A DNA stretch of 64,000 bases from Segatella copri (GCF_026015625.1 NZ_JAPDVG010000001.1:3090501-3154500); one strand, 5' to 3'. Numbered from the stretch's first letter, positions 49,590-59,504 are shown. The notes: generated from the sequence alone by a model not told the origin. Made by a program: numbers and translations.

Positions 49590-51107
49590 ATGGCAAAAAA
49601 AGCTCTTTTAATGATTCTCGACGGATGGGGAATCGGTAAGCATGATAAGGGTGATGTTATCTTCAAGACTCCAACTCCTTATCTCGATTATTTGACAGCA
49701 GTTTCAGCACATTCTACTCTCCAGACTTGTGGCGAGGACGTAGGTCTTCCTAAAGGTCAGATGGGTAACTCTGAGGTAGGTCACCTCAACATCGGTGCAG
49801 GTCGTGTGGTATATCAGGACCTCGTTAAGATCAACAAGGCTTGCGAGAGCGGTGACATCTTGAAGAATCAGGAGATCATCAATGCTTACAGCTATGCTCA
49901 GAAGACTGGTAAGAAACTCCACTTGATGGGCTTGACTTCTACCGGTGGTGTTCACTCTTCTTTGGATCACCTCTTCAAGTTGATTGAGATTGGTAAGGAA
50001 TATGGTTTGAAGGAGACATACGTTCACTGCTTCATGGATGGTCGTGATACAGACCCTAAGAGCGGTAAGGGCTTCATCGAGGAGGTGCAGGCTTGCTGCG
50101 ACAAGAACGGTGCACACATCGCTAGCATCGTGGGTCGTTTCTATGCTATGGACCGTGACAAGCGCTGGAACCGTGTAAAGGAAGCATACGACTTGCTCGT
50201 TGAGGGTAAGGGTAAGCAGGCTGACGATATGGTGAAGGCAATGCAGGAGAGCTATGATGAGGACGTAACTGACGAGTTCATCAAGCCAATCAATAACTCA
50301 AAGGTTGACGGTACTATCCAGGAGGGTGATGTTGTTATCTTCATCAACTACCGTAACGACCGTGCCAAGGAGTTGACACAGGTATTGACTCAGCAGGATA
50401 TGCCAGAGGAAGGCATGCACACCATCAAGGACTTGCAGTACTACTGCATGACTCCATACGATGCAAGCTTCCAGGGCGTTCACATCCTCTTCCCTAAGGA
50501 GAACGTAATGAACACTCTCGGTGAGTACTTGAGCGCTCAGGGCAAGAAGCAGCTCCACACTGCAGAGACAGAGAAGTATGCTCACGTAACATTCTTCTTC
50601 AATGGTGGTCGTGAGACTCCATACGAGGGTGAGGACCGTATCCTGGTTCCTTCTCCAAAGGTAGCTACATACGACCTGAAGCCAGAGATGAGCGCTTACG
50701 AGGTAAAGGATAAGTTGGTTGGTGCTATCAACACTCAGGAGTACGACTTCATCGTTGTAAACTTCGCTAATGGTGATATGGTAGGTCACACTGGTATCTA
50801 CAACGCTATCGCTAAGGCTGTTCACGCTGTTGACAACTGTGTAAAGGACGTTATCGAGGCTGCCAAGGCTAACGATTATGAGGCTATCATCATCGCTGAC
50901 CACGGTAATGCAGACCACGCTATCAACGAGGACGGCACACCAAACACCGCTCACTCTTTGAACCCAGTTCCATTCATCTACGTAACTGATAACAACTCAG
51001 CTACCGTTAAGGATGGCCGTTTGGCAGACGTTGCTCCTTCTATCCTCCACATCATGGGCTTGGAGCAGCCAGCAGACATGACTGGTGAGAACTTGATTAT
51101 TGACTAA
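49590..51107 (+). CDS. gpmI: 2,3-bisphosphoglycerate-independent phosphoglycerate mutase
   Basis: From the ATG at 49590 the protein is 505 aa, the usual size. It starts [17 protein letters not shown] (first metal Asp), has [17 protein letters not shown] with the phosphoserine Ser61, [12 protein letters not shown], the metal-binding NGDMVGHTG and ADHGNAD near the C-terminus. It interconverts 3- and 2-phosphoglycerate in glycolysis using Mn2+. Codon use is strongly biased (GGT, AAG, GTA), fitting high expression. Monocistronic with a strong promoter and terminator. Confidence 0.98.
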   Translation: MAKKALLMILDGWGIGKHDKGDVIFKTPTPYLDYLTAVSAHSTLQTCGEDVGLPKGQMGNSEVGHLNIGAGRVVYQDLVKINKACESGDILKNQEIINAYSYAQKTGKKLHLMGLTSTGGVHSSLDHLFKLIEIGKEYGLKETYVHCFMDGRDTDPKSGKGFIEEVQACCDKNGAHIASIVGRFYAMDRDKRWNRVKEAYDLLVEGKGKQADDMVKAMQESYDEDVTDEFIKPINNSKVDGTIQEGDVVIFINYRNDRAKELTQVLTQQDMPEEGMHTIKDLQYYCMTPYDASFQGVHILFPKENVMNTLGEYLSAQGKKQLHTAETEKYAHVTFFFNGGRETPYEGEDRILVPSPKVATYDLKPEMSAYEVKDKLVGAINTQEYDFIVVNFANGDMVGHTGIYNAIAKAVHAVDNCVKDVIEAAKANDYEAIIIADHGNADHAINEDGTPNTAHSLNPVPFIYVTDNNSATVKDGRLADVAPSILHIMGLEQPADMTGENLIID

Positions 51108-51119
51108 TAATAATTTCGG

Positions 51120-51152
51120 AAGTCAAGGCTTTTTTGAGCCTTGACTTCTTTA
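51120..51152 (+). terminator. Terminator of gpmI
   Basis: AAGTCAAGGCT pairs with AGCCTTGACTT around TTTTTG, followed by CTTTAACTT. Confidence 0.88.
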
Positions 51153-51164
51153 ACTTAAATCATT

Positions 51165-51830
51165 ATGGACGTAAAGATAGAAGAAAGTTGGAGACAGCAT
51201 ATAGAAGGAGAGTTTGACAAGCAATATTTTGTTGACCTCACAAACTTCGTGAAAGAGGAATACCTGCGTACGCCCTGTTATCCTCCTGGTCGCTTGATTT
51301 TCAATGCCTTCAATCTCTGTCCTTTTGATGATGTAAAGGTAGTGATTATCGGACAGGATCCTTACCATGAGCCGGGTCAGGCGATGGGACTGAGTTTCTC
51401 TGTGCCAGATGGAATCACTTTTCCACCATCATTGATTAATATATTCAAGGAGATTCAGATGGATCTCGGTACTCCGATGCCAGCTACGGGCGATTTAACC
51501 CGCTGGGCAAAGCAGGGAGTACTGCTTCTCAACGCCACGTTGACCGTTCGTGCCCATCAGGCAGCGAGCCATCAGCGCAAAGGCTGGGAGGAGTTTACCG
51601 ATGCTGCCATCAAGGCGCTCAGCAAGGATAAGGAGCACCTGGTGTTTATCCTTTGGGGCGGTTATGCCCGAAGCAAGGCGAAACTCATCGATACGAGCAA
51701 GCATCTGATATTGGAGAGCGTGCATCCTTCGCCATTATCAGCCAATAGAGGCGGCTGGTTTGGCAATCATCATTTCTCCCGCTGCAATGCATATCTGCAG
51801 CAGAACGGAATTGCGCCTATCCAATGGTAG
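51165..51830 (+). CDS. ung: Uracil-DNA glycosylase
   Basis: This 221-aa protein is a family 1 UDG: GQDPYHEPGQAMGLSFSV (catalytic Asp65), LLNATLTVRA (uracil-binding Asn), FILWGGYA and ESVHPSPLSANRGGW (His187, leucine loop). It removes uracil from DNA to start base-excision repair. Single gene, 57 nt after gpmI and beyond its terminator. Confidence 0.97.
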   Translation: MDVKIEESWRQHIEGEFDKQYFVDLTNFVKEEYLRTPCYPPGRLIFNAFNLCPFDDVKVVIIGQDPYHEPGQAMGLSFSVPDGITFPPSLINIFKEIQMDLGTPMPATGDLTRWAKQGVLLLNATLTVRAHQAASHQRKGWEEFTDAAIKALSKDKEHLVFILWGGYARSKAKLIDTSKHLILESVHPSPLSANRGGWFGNHHFSRCNAYLQQNGIAPIQW

Positions 51831-51924
51831 GTACACCTATTTTTATATATAGCTATCCACTTATGGGTAGCTATCCTTATTTTTATTATACACTCAAAGA
51901 AATTTATTCATCTCAAAAAACATT

Positions 51925-52560
51925 ATGAAGAAAGACGAACTGCGTATTCTGCAGGTGGGCAACGTATTGGTTTCACCTGATATTATCACCGAAAAATTCT
52001 GTTGCGACCTTGATGCCTGCAAGGGCGAGTGCTGCATCGAAGGCGATGCGGGAGCTCCTGTTACCCTGGATGAAATCATGGAGATAGAGAATGCGCTCGA
52101 TGTAGTTTGGGATGATCTCTCAGCTTCTGCCCAGGCTATCATTGATAAGCAGGGTGTGGCTTATACCGATATTGAAGGCGATTTGGTAACGAGCATTGTG
52201 AATGGTAAGGATTGTGTGTTTACCTGCTATCAGGACTTGAAAGATTTAGGCGATGGACATACGATTTCTAACTGTTGTCTCTGTGCTCTGGAGCGTGCTT
52301 ATCGCGAAGGAAAGTCGAAGTTCAAGAAGCCTATCTCCTGTGCCTTGTATCCTATACGTGCCAAGGATTTCGGCAACGAGGTGTATGGCATCAACTATAA
52401 CAAATGGCGTATATGCAAGGATGCCATCAAGAAAGGAGAGGAGTTGAATCTTCCGGTTTATAAGTTCTTGGAGGGTCCGTTGGTAGAGAAATTCGGCAAG
52501 GAATGGTATGATGAGCTTTGCGAAGTGGCAGAGCAAGTACTTGCGGATTTGGAAGATTAA
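51925..52560 (+). CDS. DUF3109 family cysteine-rich protein
   Basis: This 211-aa protein is of the DUF3109 type, related to YkgJ-like metal-chelating proteins. Conserved cysteines are in FCCDLDACKGECC (near 26-38), CVFTC, NCCLCALERAY and ISCALYPIR, enough to bind a metal or an Fe-S cluster. No signal peptide, so cytosolic. Function unknown. It lies after ung on the same strand but 95 bp away, and has its own terminator. Confidence 0.87.
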   Translation: MKKDELRILQVGNVLVSPDIITEKFCCDLDACKGECCIEGDAGAPVTLDEIMEIENALDVVWDDLSASAQAIIDKQGVAYTDIEGDLVTSIVNGKDCVFTCYQDLKDLGDGHTISNCCLCALERAYREGKSKFKKPISCALYPIRAKDFGNEVYGINYNKWRICKDAIKKGEELNLPVYKFLEGPLVEKFGKEWYDELCEVAEQVLADLED

Positions 52561-52570
52561 GTTCTGTTAG

Positions 52571-52607
52571 AGACTTTGGAAGATAATAGTTCCGAAGTCT
52601 TTTTTTG
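52571..52607 (+). terminator. Terminator of the DUF3109 gene
   Basis: AGACTTTGGAA pairs with TTCCGAAGTCT (one G-U pair), followed by TTTTTTT. Confidence 0.9.
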
Positions 52608-52609
52608 TT

Positions 52610-52658
52610 TTATAAAAAAGAGATTTCGAAACGCTGTTGAGCTTATTCCGAAATCTCT
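52610..52658 (-). terminator. Terminator overlapping the end of the GH95-partner gene
   Basis: AGAGATTTCG (52619-52628) and CGAAATCTCT (52649-52658) pair, with the stop codon of the minus-strand gene inside the loop and a T-rich run beyond. The last codons form one arm of the stem. Confidence 0.7.
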
Positions 52659-53536
52659 AATCCTTCTATATTTGTGATATTACTTCTTCTGAAGCCTTTA
52701 TCCCAAGTTATCACGAAATCTTTTTGATGCTCAGCATGGATGCGGTAATAGGCTTGTTCGTCCATTTCGCCACTGCATACATATTGGTTTCCGTTAATAT
52801 GAAGTGTTGTTCCTTTGCTGGCATTGCGTATCGTGAGCCGGATGGTTCCACGGAACGGACGCCCGAAGTCTATACGGCATCCCTGATGATCGAATTCCTC
52901 CTCGTATGGTTCTAATACCATTTGAAGTTTGTTCTGGGTGAGGTATGGCAGCTGGTCTACAAAGATATACTTTACCGTATCATTGAAGGCACCTGTCGGA
53001 TGAACCCATCCTGAAGATTGGTATTCAGCCGATTTCCACTCAGTAGTGTATATTCTATTATCAAAGTGTTCTTTTTCGTTGTAACTGCACCCCTTCAGCG
53101 GTTTGCACCACCATGTTTCGTCTGCTTTATGATAAAAAGGAACAGAGTCAGTATACCAGCCATAAAATTCCAATGACAGTTGTTTGCTTTTGCTTCTTGT
53201 TCTTCCTGGTGCATACCAGACTGCGATGATATTCTCTCCCTTTTTCAGATATCTGGAGATATCTGTAGATTGCATCAGAAGGATGCTGTCTCTGGCTCCT
53301 TCGTTGAAAATGCTTGGCGTAACATTTCTTTCGTTGATGTATAGACGGGTATTTCCTCCACTTGCCATGCTTATCTCAGCCTTTAAAGGCTTTTGGTCAA
53401 GATGATAGATTTTCCTGTATAATATCTCAGAAGAATCGTTGGGGAATGGGTATGATACCCAATGGGTACCGAATTCCTGTGCATAGGAATTCAGTACCCA
53501 GAGAGTTGTAAAGATGAGAATTGTAAAATATCTCAT
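52643..53536 (-). CDS. Secreted beta-sandwich protein, non-catalytic partner of the GH95 enzyme
   Basis: This 297-aa protein has a signal peptide (MRYFTILIFTTLWVLNSYAQ). The rest looks like two jelly-roll domains as found at the N-terminus of GH2 and GH78 enzymes: YRKIYHLDQKPLKAEISMAS with TRLYINERNVTPSIF, and later GRPFRGTIRLTIRNASKGTTLHINGNQY. No glycosidase catalytic domain is present. It starts 14 nt after the GH95 gene in the same operon, so it probably binds the same glycan or stabilises the enzyme. I do not recognise a named family. Confidence 0.6.
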   Translation of the reverse strand: MRYFTILIFTTLWVLNSYAQEFGTHWVSYPFPNDSSEILYRKIYHLDQKPLKAEISMASGGNTRLYINERNVTPSIFNEGARDSILLMQSTDISRYLKKGENIIAVWYAPGRTRSKSKQLSLEFYGWYTDSVPFYHKADETWWCKPLKGCSYNEKEHFDNRIYTTEWKSAEYQSSGWVHPTGAFNDTVKYIFVDQLPYLTQNKLQMVLEPYEEEFDHQGCRIDFGRPFRGTIRLTIRNASKGTTLHINGNQYVCSGEMDEQAYYRIHAEHQKDFVITWDKGFRRSNITNIEGLEISE

Positions 53537-53550
53537 AGATGATTATTTGT

Positions 53551-55923
53551 CTATTTTATGAGTTTTGTTTCGCCAGCCTTGAAACTTAATGCTTTCAACT
53601 TACCATTATACTTGACGGTCAGGTTACCGGCATTCTTGCTGGTGATGGAAACTTTGCTGACTTTTCCATTGTTCCATACGAGATCAATCTCGTAGTTTCC
53701 TCGCGCTTTGATACCCTTAATTTCGCCTGCTGGCCATTCTTTAGGTAGAGCAGGAAGAAGATGCATAGTCTCGCCATCGCATTGCATCAGCATCTCACAT
53801 ATACCTGCTGTGCCTCCGAAGTTGCCATCAATCTGGAATGGTGGGTGAGCATCGAAGAGATTTGGATAGGTTCCTCCTGAAGGGCGATTCTTCGGATTGT
53901 TGTAATTGCCCGGATGTACATAGTTAAGCAATTTCCTGATCATAGAATATGACTTGTCTGCTCTGTGCAGGCGAGCCCATAAACTGATGCGCCATCCTGT
54001 GCTCCAACCGGTAGAGAAGTCTCCTTTTATCTCAAGAGTCTTGGCAGCAGCTGCAGCTAAATCAGGGGTCTTATCTAATGAAATCTGATAGAATGGGTGT
54101 AACCCGAGGAGGTGTGACTGGTGGCGATGATGCCAATCCTGGTCATCCCAATCGTAATACCATTCCTGCAGGTTGCCTCGCTTTCCTATCTGATAAGGGT
54201 GGAGACGATTGATAGCCTCCTGTAACTTTGCCTGATAAGCTTGATCAATACCGAGGATCTGAGCACCTTTGAGTGTGTTTTTAAACAATTCTCTCAAGAT
54301 GGCAAGATCGGCGGTACCTCCATAGAAACTGCAGCCTTGATAGCCCTTGTCGGTGATATATTCAGCCTCTGGTGAAGTGCAAGGGGCAGTAATCAGTTCG
54401 CCCGGCTTCTTTGGGTTCTCTATCATCCAGTCAAGCATGAAGTCTGCTGCACCTTTCATCAATGGATAGGCTGTCTTGCGCAGATATTCCTTATCGCGGG
54501 TGTAATCGTAGTGATCCCATAAGGTTTGTACAAGCCAGGCCCCTCCCATGTTCCAGTTGCTCCACTTAGGACTTTCTTTCTTGGTTCCAACTGGGTTTGT
54601 CATCGCCCATGCATCAGTGTTGTGTCCACCGCACCAGCCATTTTCAATTCCATAATAGTGCTTTGCTGTATATTTTCCTGTTACAGACATGGCTTTCACC
54701 AGTCCGTCTACAGGCATTACTAGTTCAGACATATTGGTAACTTCTGCTGGCCAATAGTTTTCTTCCAGGTTGATGTTGATGGTGTAGTTTCCACGCCAAG
54801 GAGATTTTCGTGCCGGAGCCCAAAGACCCTGAAGATTGGCCGGAATGCCGGGAGTTCTCGAACAGCTGATCAGAAGATATCTTCCATATTGGAAGTATAG
54901 CATTTCCAGGTAAGGATTTTGCTCTTCTTTCTCTGTGTAATCAAAGAGTTGCTGGTCGGTGGTTCGTCTGTTGTCGAACTTAGCTCCCTTGAGTGCAAAC
55001 TTGGCACGGTTGAAGATGTTCTGATAGTCGGTTATATGACGCTGTTTTAACTCTGGATAGGTATAGTTGACCAAGTGCCAGGCATTGTCGTTAACCTTTT
55101 CAATATATGGAGCTCCTTCTTTTACAGGATGCTTGTCGAATCCGTTGTAGCTGGTTTCATTCACTAAATAGATAACCGCTTCGCTTACGTCCTGCAGATG
55201 GAGAGTAGAATCAGAGGCTGTAATGGTTCCGTCCTGGTTCTTGATGCTGAGGATGGAGCAGAAGTGGGTACTGTTCTCAGGCTTTCCCATAGCATGCCCC
55301 GTGATGGTGAGCTGCTTATTGGAAGCTTTTACCTGATGAGGAATTAGAGAGGTGAGAGAGATATCGCAGTTGATGGCTTTCTTCTGGGAAGCTGTCAGGC
55401 GAATAGCAATCATCTTGTCCGGATGTGATGCGAAATACTCTCGCTGGTATTTTATTCCCTCTCTTGTATAACTCAATGTAGCCATAGCGTTGTCAAGGCT
55501 CAATTCGCGCTTGTAGTTGCTGAATTGTCCTTTATTTGCATCTTTGATATTGATGATGGCAAGTGGCTGATAATATTCTGAATTGTGTCCTTGTACATGC
55601 AGTTGTAGAGAATCGGCTGCCTTGTAATCCTCTTTGAACAGAGCCTCGCGGATCTTAGGTATCCATTTGTAGGCATCCCCTCCTTCCTCGCGATTGACAG
55701 GCTTTCCTGTCCACAAGGTGATGTCGTTGAGATAGATAGAGTCATTGTTGGCTCCACCATAAATCAATGCACCTAACTTGCCGTTACCGATAGGTAGCGA
55801 TTCTTCAAAGGCTGTAGCCGGCTTATTGTACCAAAGCTTCAGCGGTGGAATATTACTCTTCGGGGCAGCCTGAAGTGTGCCTGCTGCAGAGAGTAATAGG
55901 CAAGAGATAAGTAAATGTTTCAT
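53551..55923 (-). CDS. Secreted GH95 alpha-L-fucosidase (or alpha-L-galactosidase)
   Basis: This 790-aa protein has a signal peptide (MKHLLISCLLLSAAGTLQAA). The N-terminal beta domain with LPIGNGKLGALIYGG and YLNDITLWTGKP is the GH95 opening. The (alpha/alpha)6 barrel has NLEENYWPAEVTNMSEL (near 385), APCTSPEAEY (catalytic Glu near 518), HHRHQSHLLGLHPFYQIS (Asp/His region near 600), GWSTGWRISLWARL and FDAHPPFQIDGNFGG. The C-terminal beta-sandwich follows. GH95 enzymes cleave alpha-1,2-linked L-fucose by inversion; some act on L-galactose in plant xyloglucan or xylan. No transporter is nearby, so the target glycan is unclear. Confidence 0.94.
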   Translation of the reverse strand: MKHLLISCLLLSAAGTLQAAPKSNIPPLKLWYNKPATAFEESLPIGNGKLGALIYGGANNDSIYLNDITLWTGKPVNREEGGDAYKWIPKIREALFKEDYKAADSLQLHVQGHNSEYYQPLAIINIKDANKGQFSNYKRELSLDNAMATLSYTREGIKYQREYFASHPDKMIAIRLTASQKKAINCDISLTSLIPHQVKASNKQLTITGHAMGKPENSTHFCSILSIKNQDGTITASDSTLHLQDVSEAVIYLVNETSYNGFDKHPVKEGAPYIEKVNDNAWHLVNYTYPELKQRHITDYQNIFNRAKFALKGAKFDNRRTTDQQLFDYTEKEEQNPYLEMLYFQYGRYLLISCSRTPGIPANLQGLWAPARKSPWRGNYTININLEENYWPAEVTNMSELVMPVDGLVKAMSVTGKYTAKHYYGIENGWCGGHNTDAWAMTNPVGTKKESPKWSNWNMGGAWLVQTLWDHYDYTRDKEYLRKTAYPLMKGAADFMLDWMIENPKKPGELITAPCTSPEAEYITDKGYQGCSFYGGTADLAILRELFKNTLKGAQILGIDQAYQAKLQEAINRLHPYQIGKRGNLQEWYYDWDDQDWHHRHQSHLLGLHPFYQISLDKTPDLAAAAAKTLEIKGDFSTGWSTGWRISLWARLHRADKSYSMIRKLLNYVHPGNYNNPKNRPSGGTYPNLFDAHPPFQIDGNFGGTAGICEMLMQCDGETMHLLPALPKEWPAGEIKGIKARGNYEIDLVWNNGKVSKVSITSKNAGNLTVKYNGKLKALSFKAGETKLIK

Positions 55924-55952
55924 AAGTTGGTTTGTTGGGTTTTATACAAGCA

Positions 55953-55988
55953 GAGGCTGTGTCATTTGTAGGTAAATGGCACAGCCCC
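55953..55988 (-). terminator. Hairpin after gyrB
   Basis: On the minus strand GGGGCTGTGCCATTT pairs with AAATGACACAGCCTC (one G-U pair). The following T-run is weak. Confidence 0.6.
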
Positions 55989-56011
55989 TTATGTAAATTA
56001 GTTGAATTGTC

Positions 56012-57982
56012 TTAAGCGTCGATGTTTGCGTATGTGGCATTCTGCTCGATAAATTCGCGGCGTGGTTCCACATCATCACCCATCAACATAGAGAAGATCT
56101 CATCAGCCTGGGCTGCGTTCTCGATAGTAACCTGTTTGAGCAAGCGTGTAGATGGGTCCATAGTGGTTTCCCAAAGCTGCTCTGGGTTCATCTCACCCAA
56201 ACCTTTGTATCGCTGGGTGTGGATGTTCTTGTCTTCTAATCCATCTCCATACTTGTCGATGAATGCTTGGCGCTGCTGTTCTGTATAGCAATATTCGCTT
56301 ACCTTGCTGCGATAAGTACACTTGTAGAGTGGTGGGGTAGCGATATACAGATGGCCTTCTTCGATAACCTTTGGCATGAAACGATAGAAGAGTGTCATAA
56401 TCAGTGTGTCGATGTGAGAACCATCGACGTCGGCATCGGTCATGATAATAATCTTGTCGTAACGCAACTTGTCTGTATTAGCCTCCTTGCTGTCTTCGCC
56501 GTCTACACCGAAACGGACACCGATACTCTGGATGATGTTCATGACAGACTCCGCTTCGAATACCTTGTGCCACTGTACCTTTTCTACGTTCAGAATCTTA
56601 CCACGCAATGGGAGAATAGCCTGACGGAAACGGTCGCGACCCTGCTTGGCAGAACCACCGGCGGAATCACCCTCGACGAGGAAGATTTCGCATTCCTTAG
56701 GGTCCTTCATTGAACAATCGGCAAGTTTACCAGGAAGACCACCACCTGTCATGAAGTTCTTGCGCTGTACGCTCTCACGTGCCTTGCGGGCAGCGATGCG
56801 GGCAGTAGCAGCCAGGACAACCTTTTCGCAGATGCGCTTAGCCTCGTCTGGATGCTCCTCCAGGTAATCAGACAAAGCCTCGTTTACAGCCTGCTGAACG
56901 GCACCCTGTACCTCGCTGTTACCGAGCTTGGTCTTGGTCTGTCCCTCAAACTGAGGTTCAGCTACCTTGATGGAGATAACGGCAGTAAGACCCTCGCGGA
57001 AGTCTTCTGGTGCAATCTCTACTTTTGCCTTTTCAATCTGCTTAGAGATGGTTGGGTCAGCTTCTGCGTAAGCCTTCAAGGTGCGGGTCAACGCCATACG
57101 GAAACCAGTCAGGTGGGTACCACCTTCAATGGTGTTGATGTTGTTAACGTATGAGTGGATGTTCTCTGAGTAATCAGTATTGTACATCACAGCAATCTCG
57201 ATAGGAATACCCTGCTTCTCTGTCTTCAGATAAATAACATCATCGAAGAGATGAGTGCGGTGACGGTCTACGTAACGGACGAATTCCTTCAAACCATCCT
57301 TAGCGTGGAAAACCTGCTCCTTGGTCTTACCTTCCTCGTCAGGGCGCAAATCTTTCAAGGTAATCTTGATGCCTGCATTAAGGAAAGCTAACTCGCGCAT
57401 ACGGTTGGCGATGATATCCCATTTGTAGACGGTGTGAGTAAAGATGGTTGGATCTGGCCAGAACTGCTGGCGTGTACCGCGCTTGTTGGTCTCACCTACC
57501 ACCTTAACCGGATAGAGAGGCTTACCCTTCTCATATTCCTGCTGGTAGATTTTGCCGCCACGGAACACCTGTGACAACATGTGGGTAGAAAGTGCATTCA
57601 CACAACTTACACCCACACCATGTAAACCGCCAGATACCTTGTAAGAACCCTTGTCGAACTTACCACCTGCGTGAAGCACGGTCATAACGACTTCGAGGGC
57701 TGATTTATGTAGTTTCTCGTGCATATCCACAGGGATACCACGACCATTGTCTTCTACGGTGATAGAGTTGTCTTCGTTGATGGTAACTTCGATGTCGGTA
57801 CAGTAGCCCGCCATTGCTTCGTCAATAGAGTTGTCTACTGTCTCGTTTACCAAGTGATGAAGACCCTTCTCGGAGATGTCACCAATATACATCGCCGGAC
57901 GTTTGCGAACAGCTTCCAGGCCTTCCAGAACCTGAATGTTACTCGCAGAGTAATTATTTGCGTTGTTTTGATTTTCTGCCAT
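56012..57982 (-). CDS. gyrB: DNA gyrase subunit B
   Basis: This 656-aa protein has the GyrB ATPase (AVRKRPAMYIGDISEKGLHH, split as AVRKRPAMYIGD and LHHLVNETVDNSIDEA; ENDNGRG-like VEDNGRGIPV; GGLHGVGVSCVNALS), transducer (KTKLGNSEVQGAV) and TOPRIM domain (FLVEGDSAGGSAKQGRDR, TDADVDGSHI, RYKGLGEMNPEQLWETTMDP). The size fits the short bacterial type without a C-terminal insert. It supercoils DNA with GyrA. Single gene with a -7 box 24 bp before the ATG. Confidence 0.97.
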   Translation of the reverse strand: MAENQNNANNYSASNIQVLEGLEAVRKRPAMYIGDISEKGLHHLVNETVDNSIDEAMAGYCTDIEVTINEDNSITVEDNGRGIPVDMHEKLHKSALEVVMTVLHAGGKFDKGSYKVSGGLHGVGVSCVNALSTHMLSQVFRGGKIYQQEYEKGKPLYPVKVVGETNKRGTRQQFWPDPTIFTHTVYKWDIIANRMRELAFLNAGIKITLKDLRPDEEGKTKEQVFHAKDGLKEFVRYVDRHRTHLFDDVIYLKTEKQGIPIEIAVMYNTDYSENIHSYVNNINTIEGGTHLTGFRMALTRTLKAYAEADPTISKQIEKAKVEIAPEDFREGLTAVISIKVAEPQFEGQTKTKLGNSEVQGAVQQAVNEALSDYLEEHPDEAKRICEKVVLAATARIAARKARESVQRKNFMTGGGLPGKLADCSMKDPKECEIFLVEGDSAGGSAKQGRDRFRQAILPLRGKILNVEKVQWHKVFEAESVMNIIQSIGVRFGVDGEDSKEANTDKLRYDKIIIMTDADVDGSHIDTLIMTLFYRFMPKVIEEGHLYIATPPLYKCTYRSKVSEYCYTEQQRQAFIDKYGDGLEDKNIHTQRYKGLGEMNPEQLWETTMDPSTRLLKQVTIENAAQADEIFSMLMGDDVEPRREFIEQNATYANIDA

Positions 57983-58227
57983 TTTAGTATTGTCTTATTT
58001 CCGTGCAAAGATACTAAAAAAAGCTGAGAAACAGGAACTTTTGTTTGTGAAAAATCACCAAAAAGTGAAGAAAAAACGTAGAATGTGAACTTTAGCGGCA
58101 AAAGTGTCTTGAAAAAGCTGTTTAATAATCGTTTTGCGCGTTTTTATAGGGTATGTTGTAGTATAAACTAGTTGTGATGGGAAGATTTTATGATGCAGGA
58201 AATGGGTAGTCGGGTTCATAGAAAAAG
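57983..58227. other. Intergenic region between gyrB and rpsT
   Basis: Holds the gyrB promoter at 58006-58013. Otherwise A/T-rich; no gene or repeat seen. Confidence 0.6.
58006..58013 (-). promoter_or_regulatory. -7 box of gyrB
   Basis: TATCTTTG on the minus strand, 23 bp before the gyrB ATG. Confidence 0.6.
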
Positions 58228-58267
58228 AATAAGGCTGCGACCCCTATAAAGGATTGCAGCCTTATTT
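58228..58267 (-). terminator. Terminator of rpsT
   Basis: AATAAGGCTGC pairs with GCAGCCTTATT around a 17-nt loop. Confidence 0.75.
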
Positions 58268-58290
58268 ATTTCTTTGCTTTGACTTATAAG

Positions 58291-58545
58291 TTAGGCCAAC
58301 TTAGCGATGTGCTTTGTAAGACCAGACTTCAAGTTTGCAGCCTTGTTGTCGTGGATAACGTTGATCTTAGCCAACTTGTCTAAAAGCTTCTGAACTGTAG
58401 GATAGAGCTTTGCAGCCTCTTCCTTGTCAGACATGTTGCGCAACTTGCGGACAGCATTGCGCATAGTCTTTGCATAATACTTATTGTGCAAAACCTTCTT
58501 CTTGTCCTGACGGATTCTCTTGATTGATGATTTGTGATTTGCCAT
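58291..58545 (-). CDS. rpsT: 30S ribosomal protein S20
   Basis: This 84-aa basic protein starts [17 protein letters not shown] and has the S20 pattern [16 protein letters not shown] and [19 protein letters not shown]. Binds 16S rRNA. It lies 37 bp downstream of tRNA-Glu on the same strand and may be cotranscribed with it. Confidence 0.98.
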   Translation of the reverse strand: MANHKSSIKRIRQDKKKVLHNKYYAKTMRNAVRKLRNMSDKEEAAKLYPTVQKLLDKLAKINVIHDNKAANLKSGLTKHIAKLA

Positions 58546-58582
58546 CTTCTTTATGTTATTTTTTTTATTTCTTAAATGTTTG

Positions 58583-58654
58583 TAGTCCCTAGCAGAGTCG
58601 AACTGCTCTTTAGAGAATGAAAATCTCTCGTCCTAACCGATAGACGAAGGGACC
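58583..58654 (-). tRNA. tRNA-Glu (TTC anticodon)
   Basis: The minus strand reads GGTCCCTTCGTCTATCGG at the 5' end, with D-arm GGTTAGGAC, anticodon stem AGAGA/TCTCT with loop TTTTCAT (anticodon TTC), T-arm with GTTCGACTC, and acceptor AGGGACT closing on GGTCCCT, then discriminator A. The 3' CCA is not encoded. 72 nt. Confidence 0.97.
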
Positions 58655-58743
58655 ATTGCTTATTTGCGGGTGCAAAGTTACTACTTTTATTTGAATCTAG
58701 CAAATTTTTTGTGGAAAATTTTCGCTAAATGCGCATTTTTTTG

Positions 58744-58751
58744 TATTTTTG
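58744..58751 (+). promoter_or_regulatory. -7 box of recO
   Basis: TATTTTTG, 27 bp before the ATG at 58779; it excludes the earlier in-frame ATG at 58749. Confidence 0.5.
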
Positions 58752-58778
58752 CCCTGTTTTTCACTAATATTAGGCAAA

Positions 58779-59504
58779 ATGGAGATAAAAACTAGTGCTA
58801 TCGTGTTGCAAACCATCAAGTATGGAGACTCTCAACTTATCGTGGATTTCTTCACCGAAAAGTTGGGAAGACTCTCTTTTATGGTGCGTGTACCTAAGTC
58901 ATCGAAGGGAAAGATAAAACGGCAACTTTTCCAACCGTTCATGGTCTTGAATCTCGAATTTGATTATCGCCCTAAGTCAAATCTGCAGCGTCTTAGAGAT
59001 GTCTCGATTCTGATTCCATTTGTTGATATCCCTTTTTCTCCATACAAACTGGGCATTTCCATGTTCTTGGCAGAACTGCTTTCGTATGCCACCCGTCATG
59101 AGCAGGCTAATGGCGTGCTCTATCTTTTCGTACAGAACAGTATCGAATGGTTAGACCGGGCTAAAGGTTCTATTGGTAATTTCCATATTGTCTTTATGAT
59201 ACAGCTGTCTTTTCATTTAGGCTTTATGCCCAATATAGAAAGCGGTATGTCTGGCGATTATTTTGATTTGGTAGATGGATGTTTTGTTGCTCATGTTCCT
59301 TCCCACGTACATTATTTAAATAAGGAAGATTCTATGCGGCTTGTGTCTTTGCTTCGTTTAGAGTATAAAACAATGCACCTCTACACAATGTCCCGTATCG
59401 AACGGAACAGGTGTGTAGAGGTGATATTGGAGTATTATAAACTTCATTTGCCAGGTTTCCCGGAAATGAAGAGTTTTGCTGTTCTTCAGGAACTGTTTGC
59501 TTAG
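58779..59504 (+). CDS. recO: DNA repair protein RecO
   Basis: From the ATG at 58779 the protein is 241 aa. The N-terminal OB-fold shows IKTSAIVLQTIKYGDSQLIV and EKLGRLSFMVRVPKSSKGK, followed by LELFQPF-like QLFQPFMVLNLEFDYR. The C-terminal helical part keeps FHLGFMPN but lacks an obvious zinc-finger Cys set, as is common in Bacteroidetes. RecO loads RecA with RecR in gap repair and anneals single strands. Convergent with ftsZ. Confidence 0.9.
   Translation: MEIKTSAIVLQTIKYGDSQLIVDFFTEKLGRLSFMVRVPKSSKGKIKRQLFQPFMVLNLEFDYRPKSNLQRLRDVSILIPFVDIPFSPYKLGISMFLAELLSYATRHEQANGVLYLFVQNSIEWLDRAKGSIGNFHIVFMIQLSFHLGFMPNIESGMSGDYFDLVDGCFVAHVPSHVHYLNKEDSMRLVSLLRLEYKTMHLYTMSRIERNRCVEVILEYYKLHLPGFPEMKSFAVLQELFA

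Noticed and set aside
51848..51880. Terminator or repeat with two TAGCTATCC boxes
   Set aside because: Spacing is 18 bp and the stem is short and interrupted; too weak to call.
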